From assembly GCF_022370635.2 (NCBI RefSeq), contig NZ_CP092362.2, positions 3,534,001 through 3,598,000 on the forward strand: a stretch of 64,000 nucleotides of DNA, read 5' to 3'. The first letter of the stretch is position 1; the number at the start of each line of letters is the position of its first letter. The DNA comes from Mycolicibacterium crocinum (GTDB lineage Bacteria; Actinomycetota; Actinomycetes; Mycobacteriales; Mycobacteriaceae). A program made the position numbers and the translations under genes. The notes below the pieces were generated by a model. That model made no database searches. It worked only from the letters and a program-made list of their open reading frames with translations, and had not been told where the DNA came from. Shown here one piece after another: positions 18,958-27,859 of the stretch.

Positions 18958-20670
18958 TTATTGGGTGCCTTCGGCATACCAGGTCCTGAAACGGTCGTAC
19001 TTCGGCATCTCCTCGGAGTTGGCCTTCGGGTCGATGCACACGTGCACCACGCCGACTTTGCCACTGGCATAGGCGCGGGCGATCGCCGGGCCGATCTCCT
19101 CTTCCTTTTCCACATACTCACCGTGGCAGCCGAAGCCCTCGGCGATCTTGTCCATCCGGACGTCTTTGCTCCAGTGCACGCCCGGTTGCGGCGACGGCTG
19201 GGAGAAGGTCCGCTTGTAGACGCCGACCTCGAGGCCCCACTGGTGGTCGACGCCCACCACGCACACCAGCGGCAGGTTCAGCCGGGCCGCGGTCTCCAGC
19301 TCGGCGATGTGGAACAGGAATGCCGAGTCGCTGGTGAGCAGCATGACCGGGCGCTTGCCCCCCTCGGCGACAGAAGCGCCCACGGCGTACGGCAGACCGG
19401 TGCCGAGGTGGCCGAAGTTCTGATTCCAGATCACATCGCGCGGCTTGGTCTGCGAATAGGTCCACTGGAAGATCACGGTCGCACCGCCGTCACGCACCAG
19501 GATGCCGTCGTCGAGTTCGTCGAAGGCCTTGGTCGCCTCGACCACGTAGCGCGCCGGGTGCACCGGGGTGCGCCCGCTCGGCGCCTCCTCGGCCACCCGG
19601 ACCAGCTCTGCGGCGTCGGCCTTGATCAGCGTCTCGAGATTCGGCGACGGCGAACGTGGGTTGTCCCGCAGCGCCTCGACCAGCTGCGGCACCACGCCAC
19701 GCAGGTCGCCGACCAACGCCACGTCGACGGGCCGGTTGACGCCGATCGCGGTCGGGTCCTGCTCAACCATCACCCATTTGCGGTTCGCGTTGCCCGCGGC
19801 CCAGTGCTGGGTCTTGCCGTAGTGCATGGGCTCACCGAGCTCGGTCCCGAGGGCAACGCACAGGTCGGATTCTTCGACGGCCTCGTTGGCGGCCGGGGAG
19901 AACAGGTACGGGAACGTGCGGTCCTGCAGCCCGGGGATGAACGAGGTACCGCCCGAGGTCTGGATCACCGGGCAGGCCATCAGCTCGGCCAGTTCCTTGA
20001 CCTCCTGCTGGGTGCGGGAGGTGTGCACACCGTGACCGACCAGCAGCACCGGGCTTTTGGCTTCCCGGATCAGCGCGGCTGCCTCGGCCACCTCGCGACT
20101 GCCCGCGCCCTGGTTCACCAGCCGGTAGGCCGACGGCGGCGGCGCGGCATCGACGTCGAGCTCTTCGAGGATGACGTGCGACGGGAATTCGACATAGGTG
20201 GGGCCCGGGGTGCCCGACATCGCCTTGCGGATGGCCTCGTGAATGATTTCGTCGGTCTGGTCGGCGTACTCGATCGACGAGCTGTACTTCACCGACGCGG
20301 CGAAAAGTGGTTCCTGCTGGACGAATTGGATGCGTCCGCGGCGGACCCTGCGCTCGGTGACGCGGGCCCGCTGACCGCCCAGGAAGATGACCGGTGAGTT
20401 CTCGACGAGTGCGCACTGGATGGCGCCGGCGATATTCGCCATCCCGGGGCCGAGCGTGCCGATGCACAAGCCGGGCTTGCCCGTCATCCGGGACGCGGCC
20501 TCGGCCATGAAGCCTGCGCTGAGCTCATGGTGCGGCGCCACGACCGACCAGCCGCGCGCCTCGGCCTCGGTGAACATATGCACGAAGTTTGGGTCCGGGA
20601 TGCCGAAGAGTGTGTTCACACCCTCGGCCTCGAACAGGTCGAGAATGCGTTTGTAAACCGGTACACCCAT
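18958..20670 (-). CDS. Thiamine diphosphate-dependent enzyme (acetolactate synthase/hydroxyacyl-CoA lyase superfamily) with variant metal motif
   Basis: A 570-residue three-domain ThDP enzyme. The N-terminal PYR domain has the activating glutamate in HHELSAGFMAEA near residue 48 and GTLGPGMANIAGA. The C-terminal PP domain should carry GDG then NN about 25 residues on; here these read SDS in LLTSDSAFLF and VDH. The aspartate of GDG is kept and an aspartate falls where the second metal-ligand asparagine is expected, so metal binding is still possible. Related enzymes cleave or join 2-oxo acids and 2-hydroxyacyl-CoAs. In this operon a lyase or decarboxylase giving an aldehyde for the next gene is likely. 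Confidence 0.8.
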   Translation of the reverse strand: MGVPVYKRILDLFEAEGVNTLFGIPDPNFVHMFTEAEARGWSVVAPHHELSAGFMAEAASRMTGKPGLCIGTLGPGMANIAGAIQCALVENSPVIFLGGQRARVTERRVRRGRIQFVQQEPLFAASVKYSSSIEYADQTDEIIHEAIRKAMSGTPGPTYVEFPSHVILEELDVDAAPPPSAYRLVNQGAGSREVAEAAALIREAKSPVLLVGHGVHTSRTQQEVKELAELMACPVIQTSGGTSFIPGLQDRTFPYLFSPAANEAVEESDLCVALGTELGEPMHYGKTQHWAAGNANRKWVMVEQDPTAIGVNRPVDVALVGDLRGVVPQLVEALRDNPRSPSPNLETLIKADAAELVRVAEEAPSGRTPVHPARYVVEATKAFDELDDGILVRDGGATVIFQWTYSQTKPRDVIWNQNFGHLGTGLPYAVGASVAEGGKRPVMLLTSDSAFLFHIAELETAARLNLPLVCVVGVDHQWGLEVGVYKRTFSQPSPQPGVHWSKDVRMDKIAEGFGCHGEYVEKEEEIGPAIARAYASGKVGVVHVCIDPKANSEEMPKYDRFRTWYAEGTQ

Positions 20671-20689
20671 GCGAAACTCCTTGATTCCG

Positions 20690-21637
20690 TTATAGATAGC
20701 GTTGAGCGAGTTCGTGCCGATGCGCGGCCGGTGAGCCGAACAGCGAGCGGTTGAGCGCGGCGCGCTTGAGATAGACGTGGATCCCGCTTTCCCACGTGTA
20801 GCCGATGCCGCCATGCAATTGCATGGCCTTCCCGGCGACGTCGACAGCAGTGCTGCAGGCATACGACTTGGCCATTGCCGCAGCAACTTTCGCGTCGGCC
20901 CCGTCCGTGGCTACGGCGTGAACCGCGGCGTCCACCAGTTGCCGCGACACCGCGATCTTCACGTACATGTCGGCACAGGCGTGTTTGACCGCCTGGAAGG
21001 AGCCGATGGCCCGGTCGAATTGGTGGCGCACCTTTACGTAGGCGACGGTCGCGGCGAGCATGGCCTCGGCCACGCCCAGGCTGTCGCAGGCGATCGCGAC
21101 AGCGGCGCGTTCGTGCAGTCGGCGCACGGCGGACTCGTCGGTGAATGCCAAGGTCTCCGAGGACTGTTCGACGCTTACCCGGGCCAGCCTGCGGGTTTCG
21201 TCGAGTACCGGCTGCGGGGCGACGGTCACCGTCGCCTCGGTGACCCCGTCATCGGTGACCACCAGAACCGTGTCGGCGCCCTCGGCATCGGGCACGAAGT
21301 CGAACGGTTCGACGGCGACGGCCACCCGGGTGGCGCCGGCCGCCACCTCGGTGAGCAGCCGGTCACGAGTGTCGCTGGGCGCCAGACTGTTCAGCACGCC
21401 GACGGCCAGGACGGCGCTGCCGAGGAAGTTGGTGGAGCTGGCCGCTCGGCCCATCTCCTCGCAGATGACGGCCACCTCGGCGAACGTCGCGCCGGCGCCA
21501 CCGAACTGCTCGGGCACTTCCAGTCCGACCCAGCCCGCGTCGGCGAGCGCGGCCCACTCGACCGCCCTGTCCTTCGCGAGCAGATCACCTGCCACCGAAC
21601 GCAGCTCGGCGTGAAACTCGTCGAACTCGCCCACCAT
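20690..21637 (-). CDS. Acyl-CoA dehydrogenase, small subunit type (pair 2)
   Basis: A 315-residue acyl-CoA dehydrogenase-fold protein, shorter than the usual 380-390. It opens with the helical N-terminal domain (GLEVPEQFGGAGATFAEVAVICEEMG) and ends with VKVRHQFDRAIGSFQAVKH and MQLHGGIGYTWE. It begins on the last base of the preceding acyl-CoA dehydrogenase gene (TGATG), so the two are translationally coupled. In actinobacteria, adjacent FadE pairs form heterotetramers in which one subunit is degenerate, mainly acting on bulky acyl-CoAs such as steroid side chains. This looks like such a pair. Confidence 0.85.
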   Translation of the reverse strand: MVGEFDEFHAELRSVAGDLLAKDRAVEWAALADAGWVGLEVPEQFGGAGATFAEVAVICEEMGRAASSTNFLGSAVLAVGVLNSLAPSDTRDRLLTEVAAGATRVAVAVEPFDFVPDAEGADTVLVVTDDGVTEATVTVAPQPVLDETRRLARVSVEQSSETLAFTDESAVRRLHERAAVAIACDSLGVAEAMLAATVAYVKVRHQFDRAIGSFQAVKHACADMYVKIAVSRQLVDAAVHAVATDGADAKVAAAMAKSYACSTAVDVAGKAMQLHGGIGYTWESGIHVYLKRAALNRSLFGSPAAHRHELAQRYL

Positions 21638-22803
21638 CAAGTCACACTCGGTTCGCGCGGCAATCCCAGCCCGCGTTCGGCGATGATCGTGCGCTGGATC
21701 TCGCTGGCTCCGCCCGGAATCGTCCACTCCCAGGAGCCGATGAAGTCCAGCATCCACGAGCCCGACTCCCAGCCGCTGGAGGCCGGCTTGGTGAGCGTGG
21801 TGTGAGCGGCAAGGCCGCCGATCTCGGCCCCGAAATCGGTCATGCGCTGCAGCAGTTCGCTGTAGAACAACTTCACCACCGACGCGTCCTCCGCTCCGAC
21901 ACCGCCGGTGTCGTGGCTGAGCACGAGGTCGCGGCACAACCCGCGCAGCCCGGCGATCTCGATCTCGAACTGCGCCAGACGATCGGCGACCAGTGCATCC
22001 TCGATCGGCTGACAGGACTGCACCAACCAGCGGAAGCCCGCATTGCCCAGGCGCTCGGCCAGCTCCAGCATCGTCATCCCGCGTTCGGCGCCCAAGGTGG
22101 CCTGGGCGACCTGCCAGCCTTCGTTCTCCGCACCGATGAGGTTGGCCGCCGGAATCACCACATCGTCGAGGAAGATCTCGCAGAAGTGCGATTCGCCGAC
22201 CGCATTGCGGATCGGCCGCACCTCGATCCCCGGTGAAGTCATGTCCAGCAGGAAATACGAGATCCCCCGCCGCTTCGGGGCGTCGGGATCGGTCCGGGCC
22301 AGTAGCAGACACCAGTCGGCGTGCAATCCCCCACTGGCCCAGATCTTTTGACCGTTCACCACATAGGTGTCGTTCACCCGCCGGGCCGTGGTACGAAGGC
22401 TCGCCAGATCGGATCCGGCTTCGGGTTCGGAGAACCCCTGCACCCAGATCTCGCCATCCAGGATCGCCGGCAGGTGACGTTGACGCTGTTCCTCGGTGCC
22501 CGCCACCAACAGGGTGGATGCGGCGTGATGAATGCCGACAAAAGCCAGGACCAGTCGCGGGGCGTCGTGCGCGGCGAGTTCGGAGTACAGCACGATCTGC
22601 CGATCGACCGGCATGCCGCCACCCCACTGCGCCGGCCAGTGCGGCACCGCGAAGCCGGCCGCGTGCAGTTCGGCGAACCAGGCCTTCTGGAACGCGACGA
22701 ATTCGCTGTCAGACGCCCCGGTTTGGGTGGTTCGCCAGTCGGTGGGCACGTGAGCCTCGCACCACGCCCGGACTTCGTCCCGGAACTCCCCCACGTTCGT
22801 CAT
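21637..22803 (-). CDS. Acyl-CoA dehydrogenase, large subunit type (pair 2)
   Basis: A 388-residue acyl-CoA dehydrogenase of normal length. FAD and substrate motifs include WVQGFSEPEAGSDLASL, VNGQKIWASGG and near the end WEWTIPGGASEIQRTIIAERGLGLPR. It should introduce a 2,3-double bond into an acyl-CoA, probably as the catalytic partner of the small subunit encoded next. It overlaps the Gfo/Idh gene by 4 bp at its start and the small-subunit gene by 1 bp at its end. Confidence 0.9.
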   Translation of the reverse strand: MTNVGEFRDEVRAWCEAHVPTDWRTTQTGASDSEFVAFQKAWFAELHAAGFAVPHWPAQWGGGMPVDRQIVLYSELAAHDAPRLVLAFVGIHHAASTLLVAGTEEQRQRHLPAILDGEIWVQGFSEPEAGSDLASLRTTARRVNDTYVVNGQKIWASGGLHADWCLLLARTDPDAPKRRGISYFLLDMTSPGIEVRPIRNAVGESHFCEIFLDDVVIPAANLIGAENEGWQVAQATLGAERGMTMLELAERLGNAGFRWLVQSCQPIEDALVADRLAQFEIEIAGLRGLCRDLVLSHDTGGVGAEDASVVKLFYSELLQRMTDFGAEIGGLAAHTTLTKPASSGWESGSWMLDFIGSWEWTIPGGASEIQRTIIAERGLGLPREPSVT

Positions 22804-23717
22804 GAGTTGGCCCGTAGCCGGTCCATGGCATGGGCTACCGCCACACCGTCGTCGAACGATGGAGCGATCTGTGTGGCGGTCCGTACCGCCTCGACAACCA
22901 TGCCGAGGAACGACGACAACGCGGGAGGCGGTGACCGCCGTGGCGCGGGCGGAAACTCGAACGTCTGCGGATCCTGTTTGGGCCGATACACAACCAGGGT
23001 CGTGTCGGCCGTCAGCTCGATGGAGCCGGCGCTGCCGAGCAGCGTGGCGCGCGGTGCGAGGGGAACCGCCCCGGCGAAGGCGGTGTCGTGGGTGGCGGTG
23101 CAGCCGTTGGCCATCCGGAACCATGCTGAGTAGGCGTCCTCGGCGGTCGACTCCGGCGGCGACCCGTCGATACGCGTGACACCCCCGCAGTCGGCCACCT
23201 CACTGTTGAACAACCACCGCGTGAAGTCGATGAGGTGCGAGCCGTAGGCGCCGATCCAACCGCCACCACGCTCCCGGTCGTTGATCCAGCCGTACGGGCG
23301 CCCACGCATTCCGCTGCCATAGAACGTCCAGTTCAAATGCGCTGGCGCGCCGATCATTCCGTCGTCGACCAGCTGCTTGAGTTTCGCCCACGCCTCGGTG
23401 AAGCGGAACTCGAAGTTCAGGAAGTGCAGCACGCCGGCATCGCGGGCGCGGTCACGCATCGCCTCGGCTTCGGCTGCGTTGCGGCCGAACGGTTTGTCAC
23501 ACAGCACGGCCAGCCCGCGGTCGATTGCGGCGTTCACATGGTCGAGGTGCATGAACGGCGGCGAGTGGACGGACACCAGGTCGACCCCGGACGCCAGAGC
23601 GGCCTGCACCGCGGAATCGTCACGCGGGCTGACCACCTCGACGTCCGCGCCGAGACTCTCATACACCGGCGCAGCGGCATGCTTGCCGAAACCGGTGCCG
23701 ATCACCACCACCCTCAT
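22800..23717 (-). CDS. Gfo/Idh/MocA-family oxidoreductase
   Basis: A 305-residue NAD(P)-dependent oxidoreductase. The Rossmann motif VVVIGTGFGKHAA is at the N-terminus and DKPFGRNAAEAEAM near residue 75 carries the family lysine. Members act on sugars, cyclitols and various diols or alcohols. It sits between two acyl-CoA dehydrogenase pairs with 4-bp overlaps on both sides, so it must be part of the same pathway, perhaps oxidising a ring or side-chain hydroxyl. The start at 23717 puts the fold directly at the N-terminus. Confidence 0.85.
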   Translation of the reverse strand: MRVVVIGTGFGKHAAAPVYESLGADVEVVSPRDDSAVQAALASGVDLVSVHSPPFMHLDHVNAAIDRGLAVLCDKPFGRNAAEAEAMRDRARDAGVLHFLNFEFRFTEAWAKLKQLVDDGMIGAPAHLNWTFYGSGMRGRPYGWINDRERGGGWIGAYGSHLIDFTRWLFNSEVADCGGVTRIDGSPPESTAEDAYSAWFRMANGCTATHDTAFAGAVPLAPRATLLGSAGSIELTADTTLVVYRPKQDPQTFEFPPAPRRSPPPALSSFLGMVVEAVRTATQIAPSFDDGVAVAHAMDRLRANS

Positions 23718-24640
23718 GCGAACAGTCCTCTCAGCCCGGTCCCGCCGGCTCTGCGCGCCAGCAGATCTCGCGTGGCGGACAGGCCCAACGGCAGCCGCCG
23801 TAGCGGCTGGCTGTAGCGCGAGAGCCACGACAGCGTCGTCTCGTCACAGAACCCGACCGCACCGTGCAGCTGATGGCATACCCGAAACACGATCTCGGCG
23901 GCTTCGAGAGCCGCCATGCGCAGGGCGAGAGCGTCGGTGAGCGCATCGGCGCTGCCGTTACCGATGCTCCACAGCGTGTACTTGGCGAGAATGTCCAACC
24001 CACTGCGCTCGACTTCGGCATCGGTGAGTTGGAACTGCACGCTCTGGAACGCCGACAGCGTCTGACCGAACTGTTTACGTAGGCTCACATGCGCAACGGT
24101 CAACTCGATTGCGCGATCCAGCATGCCCAGCAGCGTCCAACATGGCAGCGTCAGCGCCAGGGCGACGTCTCCCGCCCCGTTCTCATCGATCCCCGCCAGC
24201 TGCAGTTCAGTGACGAAGGCCGACCCGGTCGCGCCGCGACCGGCGACGTGGGTGCGTACACCAGCCAATGTCACAGCGGCCCAGCGGGAGTCGAGTCCGG
24301 CCAGGGCCGCCGACGGCCTGGTGTCCGCGACAACCACGAGGCCGTCGACGTCGAGGTCGGTCGGGGCGGCCAGGCGCTCGGCCACCGGGTAGGGTGCCGC
24401 CCAGTAGCCTGCGCTGCGGCACAGAGCCGCCGCGGCTTCCAGTCCGTCGACGTCGGTTCGTGGGTCGAGCTCCCACGCACCGAGGCCGGCGAGGACCGGC
24501 CCGACGAGCGATTCTCGAATGTCCGGTTTGGCCTCGGCCTGCTGCACGAGCTGGTCACCGCCCGCGGCCTCCAGCGCCCGAAGTGCCTGGCGCCCAAACT
24601 CTCTGGCGTCCTCGCTGAGGTCCAGCACCATCGACGTCAT
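23714..24640 (-). CDS. Acyl-CoA dehydrogenase, small subunit type (pair 1)
   Basis: A 308-residue acyl-CoA dehydrogenase-like protein, shorter and more divergent than its partner. Recognisable parts are VSLRKQFGQTLSAFQSVQFQ near residue 205 and LHGAVGFCDETTLSWLSR near the end. The GFSEPEAGSD-type flavin motif of full-length enzymes is absent, consistent with the non-catalytic half of a heteromeric FadE. It overlaps the preceding large subunit and following Gfo/Idh genes by 4 bp each. The start is ATG 24640; an internal ATG at 24631 is possible. Confidence 0.85.
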   Translation of the reverse strand: MTSMVLDLSEDAREFGRQALRALEAAGGDQLVQQAEAKPDIRESLVGPVLAGLGAWELDPRTDVDGLEAAAALCRSAGYWAAPYPVAERLAAPTDLDVDGLVVVADTRPSAALAGLDSRWAAVTLAGVRTHVAGRGATGSAFVTELQLAGIDENGAGDVALALTLPCWTLLGMLDRAIELTVAHVSLRKQFGQTLSAFQSVQFQLTDAEVERSGLDILAKYTLWSIGNGSADALTDALALRMAALEAAEIVFRVCHQLHGAVGFCDETTLSWLSRYSQPLRRLPLGLSATRDLLARRAGGTGLRGLFA

Positions 24641-25794
24641 TTCGCCGCCGCCAGCAGAGAACGGGACAGCAGGATGCGCTGCATCTCGATACTGCCGGAG
24701 GACACCGTCGAGGCCTGCGAATACTTCCAATGGTCGTCGACCTCACCGAGGAACCATCCCGCCCGCGGATCGTCGTGTGACACCTCGGCCGCGATATCCA
24801 TCAACACCTCTGCGCTGTCCTGATCCAGCTTGGTGACCGCGATCCGATAAGCGGCGGCGTCACCGGGGCGGACCTGCCCGGTGCTCTGGAGTTCCACGAT
24901 GCGATAGGCCATCAGTCGCGCACGGCGGCAGTGCGTCAACATCCGCACCCATCGACCGCGCAGTTCGGCCGGCAGGTCGTTCCAGCGGTCGCCGAGCACC
25001 GTCGGTGCCGCCACGAGCAACCGTTCGCACCGGGCGTAACGGGCGATCCCGACCCGCTCGAATGACGTCACCTCCTGCACGATCGACCAACCCTCGTCGA
25101 CCGTGCCGAGCACATCCGCCTCGGTCACCCGCAAGTCGTCGAAGAACACCTCGTTGAGATGATGTGGGCCCATCATGCAGCGGATCGGACGCACCTGGAT
25201 CGCCGGATCGTCCATCGGGACAAGGAAGATCGTCAGGCCCTGTTGCTTCTTCTCACCTTTCGTGGTGCGCGCCAGCAAGAAGCACCACTGCGCCATCGTC
25301 GCATACGACGTCCAGATCTTCTGACCGCTCACCAGCCAGCCGTCACCGTCCCGGCGCGCGGTCGTGCGCAACGAGGCCAGGTCGCTGCCGGCCTCCGGTT
25401 CCGAAAAACCCTGACACCAGATCACTTCACCGCGGGCGATCGCCGGAAGATGCTGGCGCTGCTGGGCTTCGGTGCCGTGCCGCATGATGATGGGCCCCAC
25501 CCAGTTGACCCCCATGTACTGAGCGCCGCGTGGTTCGTGGTGCGCCCACATCTCCTCGCGGACTACCGTCTGCTCCCACACCGAGACGCCGCGACCGCCG
25601 AACTCCACCGGCCACGCCGGGCAGAGCAACTCCTGTTCGGCCAGGGTTCGGCAGAACCGTTGCGCGACTTCCAAATCCGCGGGGTCATCGGTAAACGCGC
25701 CGAGAAAGTCCTCGGGGACGTGCTCGTGCACAAGCTCACGCAGACGCGACCGCAACTCTGTCGCGGGCCCACCCATGTCAAAGTTCAAACTCAT
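24637..25794 (-). CDS. Acyl-CoA dehydrogenase, large subunit type (pair 1)
   Basis: A 385-residue acyl-CoA dehydrogenase. Motifs include WCQGFSEPEAGSDLASL, VSGQKIWTSYATMAQW and QASTVSSGSIEMQRILLSR at the C-terminus. It should act with the following small subunit on a CoA ester made by the cluster ligases or CoA transferase. The start at 25794 overlaps the CoA transferase stop by 4 bp. Confidence 0.9.
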   Translation of the reverse strand: MSLNFDMGGPATELRSRLRELVHEHVPEDFLGAFTDDPADLEVAQRFCRTLAEQELLCPAWPVEFGGRGVSVWEQTVVREEMWAHHEPRGAQYMGVNWVGPIIMRHGTEAQQRQHLPAIARGEVIWCQGFSEPEAGSDLASLRTTARRDGDGWLVSGQKIWTSYATMAQWCFLLARTTKGEKKQQGLTIFLVPMDDPAIQVRPIRCMMGPHHLNEVFFDDLRVTEADVLGTVDEGWSIVQEVTSFERVGIARYARCERLLVAAPTVLGDRWNDLPAELRGRWVRMLTHCRRARLMAYRIVELQSTGQVRPGDAAAYRIAVTKLDQDSAEVLMDIAAEVSHDDPRAGWFLGEVDDHWKYSQASTVSSGSIEMQRILLSRSLLAAAK

Positions 25795-26948
25795 GCGCTT
25801 TCCACCTCCGCCAAACCCAACTCCGCCAGCACCGCCTCGGTGTCGGCGCCGAGTTCGGGGGTCGGGCCGGCGATGCGGCCCGGGGTGCGGGAGAACCAGG
25901 TCGGCACGCCCGGCATCCGAACCGGACCTTGCGGGGTGGGCACGGTTTCGAAGAAGCCGACGGCATTGAGCTGTTCGTTGTCGAACAGTGCCTGTGGTGA
26001 GTTCAGCGGTGCGGCCGGAATCTCCAGCTCGACGAACAACGCGAGCCACTCCTCGGTCGTGCGCTCGGTCATGGTCTGCGCCACCAGTGAGTACACGGTG
26101 TCGATCTCGGCAGCCCGCGCCGTGAGTGTGGCGTAGCGTTCGGTGTTCCACGCGGGCTGCACGGCGTTGATGAAGCTGGCCCAGTGCCGGTCGTTGTAGA
26201 TCAGTGCCGAGATGTAGCCGTCCTTGGTGCGGTACGGCTTTCGATTCGGCGCGACCGTCCGGTGGTACATCGCGGGGCCGAGCGGCGGGTCGAACATCGC
26301 GCCATTGGCGTGCTCCACGAGCATGAACGAGGCCATCGTCTCGAACATCGCGACCTCGACCTCCTGTCCCTCGCCGGTGCGCTCGCGGTGGAAGAGCGCC
26401 ATCGTCGTCGCATATACCGCGGTGAGCCCGGCCACCTTGTCCGCAACGATCGTGGCGACGTAGTTGGCTTCACCGGTCAGTTCGGCCTGTACTGCGGGTA
26501 GGCCGCATTCGGCCTGGATGGTGTCGTCGTAGGCGGGGCGGTCGCGGTCGGGTCCGCGGCGGCCGTACCCGTAGCAGTTGGTGTAGACGATCGACGGGTT
26601 GATGGCGGCCACGTCGTCGTAGCCGAACCCGAGTTTGGTGATCGCTTTCGCGCGCATCGAGTGGATGAACACGTCGGCGCCGGCGATCAGCGCGCGCAGC
26701 GCGGCCCGGCCCTCGTCCGATCGAAGATCGAGCACGACACTGCGTTTACCGCGGTTGACGTTGACGAACACCCCGCTGAGTCCGGGCGCCGGGCCGACCG
26801 AGACGTACCGGGTGTCGTCACCGGCCGGTGGCTCGACCTTGATGACGTCGGCGCCCATATCGGCCAGGATCTGGGTGCAGTACGGGCCCATCACCATCGC
26901 GGTCAGGTCGACCACGCGGATCCCGGCCAGCGGGCCGCTGCTGTTCAT
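25791..26948 (-). CDS. CaiB/BaiF-family (class III) CoA transferase
   Basis: A 385-residue class III CoA transferase. The N-terminal LAGIRVVDLTAMVMGPYCTQILADMGADVIKVE-type region and DRPAYDDTIQAECGL are typical. These enzymes move CoA between carboxylic acids, often in bile acid, carnitine or aromatic acid breakdown. Together with two ligases in the divergent operon it gives the cluster three ways of handling CoA activation. It overlaps both neighbours by 4 bp. Confidence 0.9.
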   Translation of the reverse strand: MNSSGPLAGIRVVDLTAMVMGPYCTQILADMGADVIKVEPPAGDDTRYVSVGPAPGLSGVFVNVNRGKRSVVLDLRSDEGRAALRALIAGADVFIHSMRAKAITKLGFGYDDVAAINPSIVYTNCYGYGRRGPDRDRPAYDDTIQAECGLPAVQAELTGEANYVATIVADKVAGLTAVYATTMALFHRERTGEGQEVEVAMFETMASFMLVEHANGAMFDPPLGPAMYHRTVAPNRKPYRTKDGYISALIYNDRHWASFINAVQPAWNTERYATLTARAAEIDTVYSLVAQTMTERTTEEWLALFVELEIPAAPLNSPQALFDNEQLNAVGFFETVPTPQGPVRMPGVPTWFSRTPGRIAGPTPELGADTEAVLAELGLAEVESA

Positions 26949-27859
26949 ACCGTGCCCCTTGCCATGGCGAAGCTGTGGCCGATGTGCGCGTTGTGGCCGT
27001 CGGGAACAACCGGGAACACGAGCTGCTCTCCGAGGTCGCGGATCTGGTCGATGCGGGCCCCCACATCATCGACGGTCCATGCCGGCTGGTAGACCCCGGT
27101 GGATTCGACGACGGCGACCCGGGCCACCCGGCCCGCGATGGCGGTGAGGATTTCCCCGGTGATCGAACAGGATTCGTGCGCCAGCCAGCCGACCACCGGA
27201 GCGACCAGCTCGGGACCCATCGGCGGATAGGCGGACGTGTCGATTCCCTCGGCCATTCTGGTCACCGCCGCCGGGACGATGACATTGCAGCGCACCCCGT
27301 GGTCGGCGCCCTCCAGGGCAACGACGTTGGACAGTCCGATCACCCCGGCCTTGGCTGCGGCGTAGTTGGCCACCGCGTGGTTGCCGTACAGGCCGCCGAT
27401 CGACGACGTGAGGACCACTCGGCCGTAGCCGGCCTGACACATCAGCGGAAAGGCCGCGCGCACAACGTGAAATGCGCCGCGCAGGTGAACGTCGAGCACG
27501 GCGTCGAAGGTCTCGGCCGTCATCTCCGGCAGCGGTGCGTGCCGGACGTTTCCGGCGTTGTGAATCAGGACATCCACGCGGCCGTACGCCTCGATGGCGG
27601 CCGCCAGGATCGCCTGACCACCCTGCGGGGTCGCCACCGACTCCGACGACGCGATCGCCTCCCCGCCGACAGCGACGATCTCGTCGACCACCTGCTGAGC
27701 CGGGCCGACATCGACGCCGTGACCGGTCAGTTCGCCGCCGACGTCGTTGACGACGACCTTGGCGCCCAAACCGGCCAGAAGCAGCGCATACTCACGGCCC
27801 AGTCCCCGGCCGGCGCCGGTGATGACGGCGACCCGGTCGTCGAATCGTGCTTGTGCCAT
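26945..27859 (-). CDS. SDR-family dehydrogenase, HSD17B4/FabG-like
   Basis: A 304-residue SDR. The coenzyme motif is TGAGRGLGREYALLLA and is followed by VVVNDVGG, the pattern of the 17-beta-HSD4/peroxisomal multifunctional enzyme type. The catalytic serine is in LTSSIGG and the YAAAKAG motif supplies Tyr and Lys. Enzymes of this type oxidise 3-hydroxyacyl-CoAs or steroid hydroxyls. The stop overlaps the CoA transferase start by 4 bp and its start abuts the end of the flavin monooxygenase gene. Confidence 0.85.
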   Translation of the reverse strand: MAQARFDDRVAVITGAGRGLGREYALLLAGLGAKVVVNDVGGELTGHGVDVGPAQQVVDEIVAVGGEAIASSESVATPQGGQAILAAAIEAYGRVDVLIHNAGNVRHAPLPEMTAETFDAVLDVHLRGAFHVVRAAFPLMCQAGYGRVVLTSSIGGLYGNHAVANYAAAKAGVIGLSNVVALEGADHGVRCNVIVPAAVTRMAEGIDTSAYPPMGPELVAPVVGWLAHESCSITGEILTAIAGRVARVAVVESTGVYQPAWTVDDVGARIDQIRDLGEQLVFPVVPDGHNAHIGHSFAMARGTV

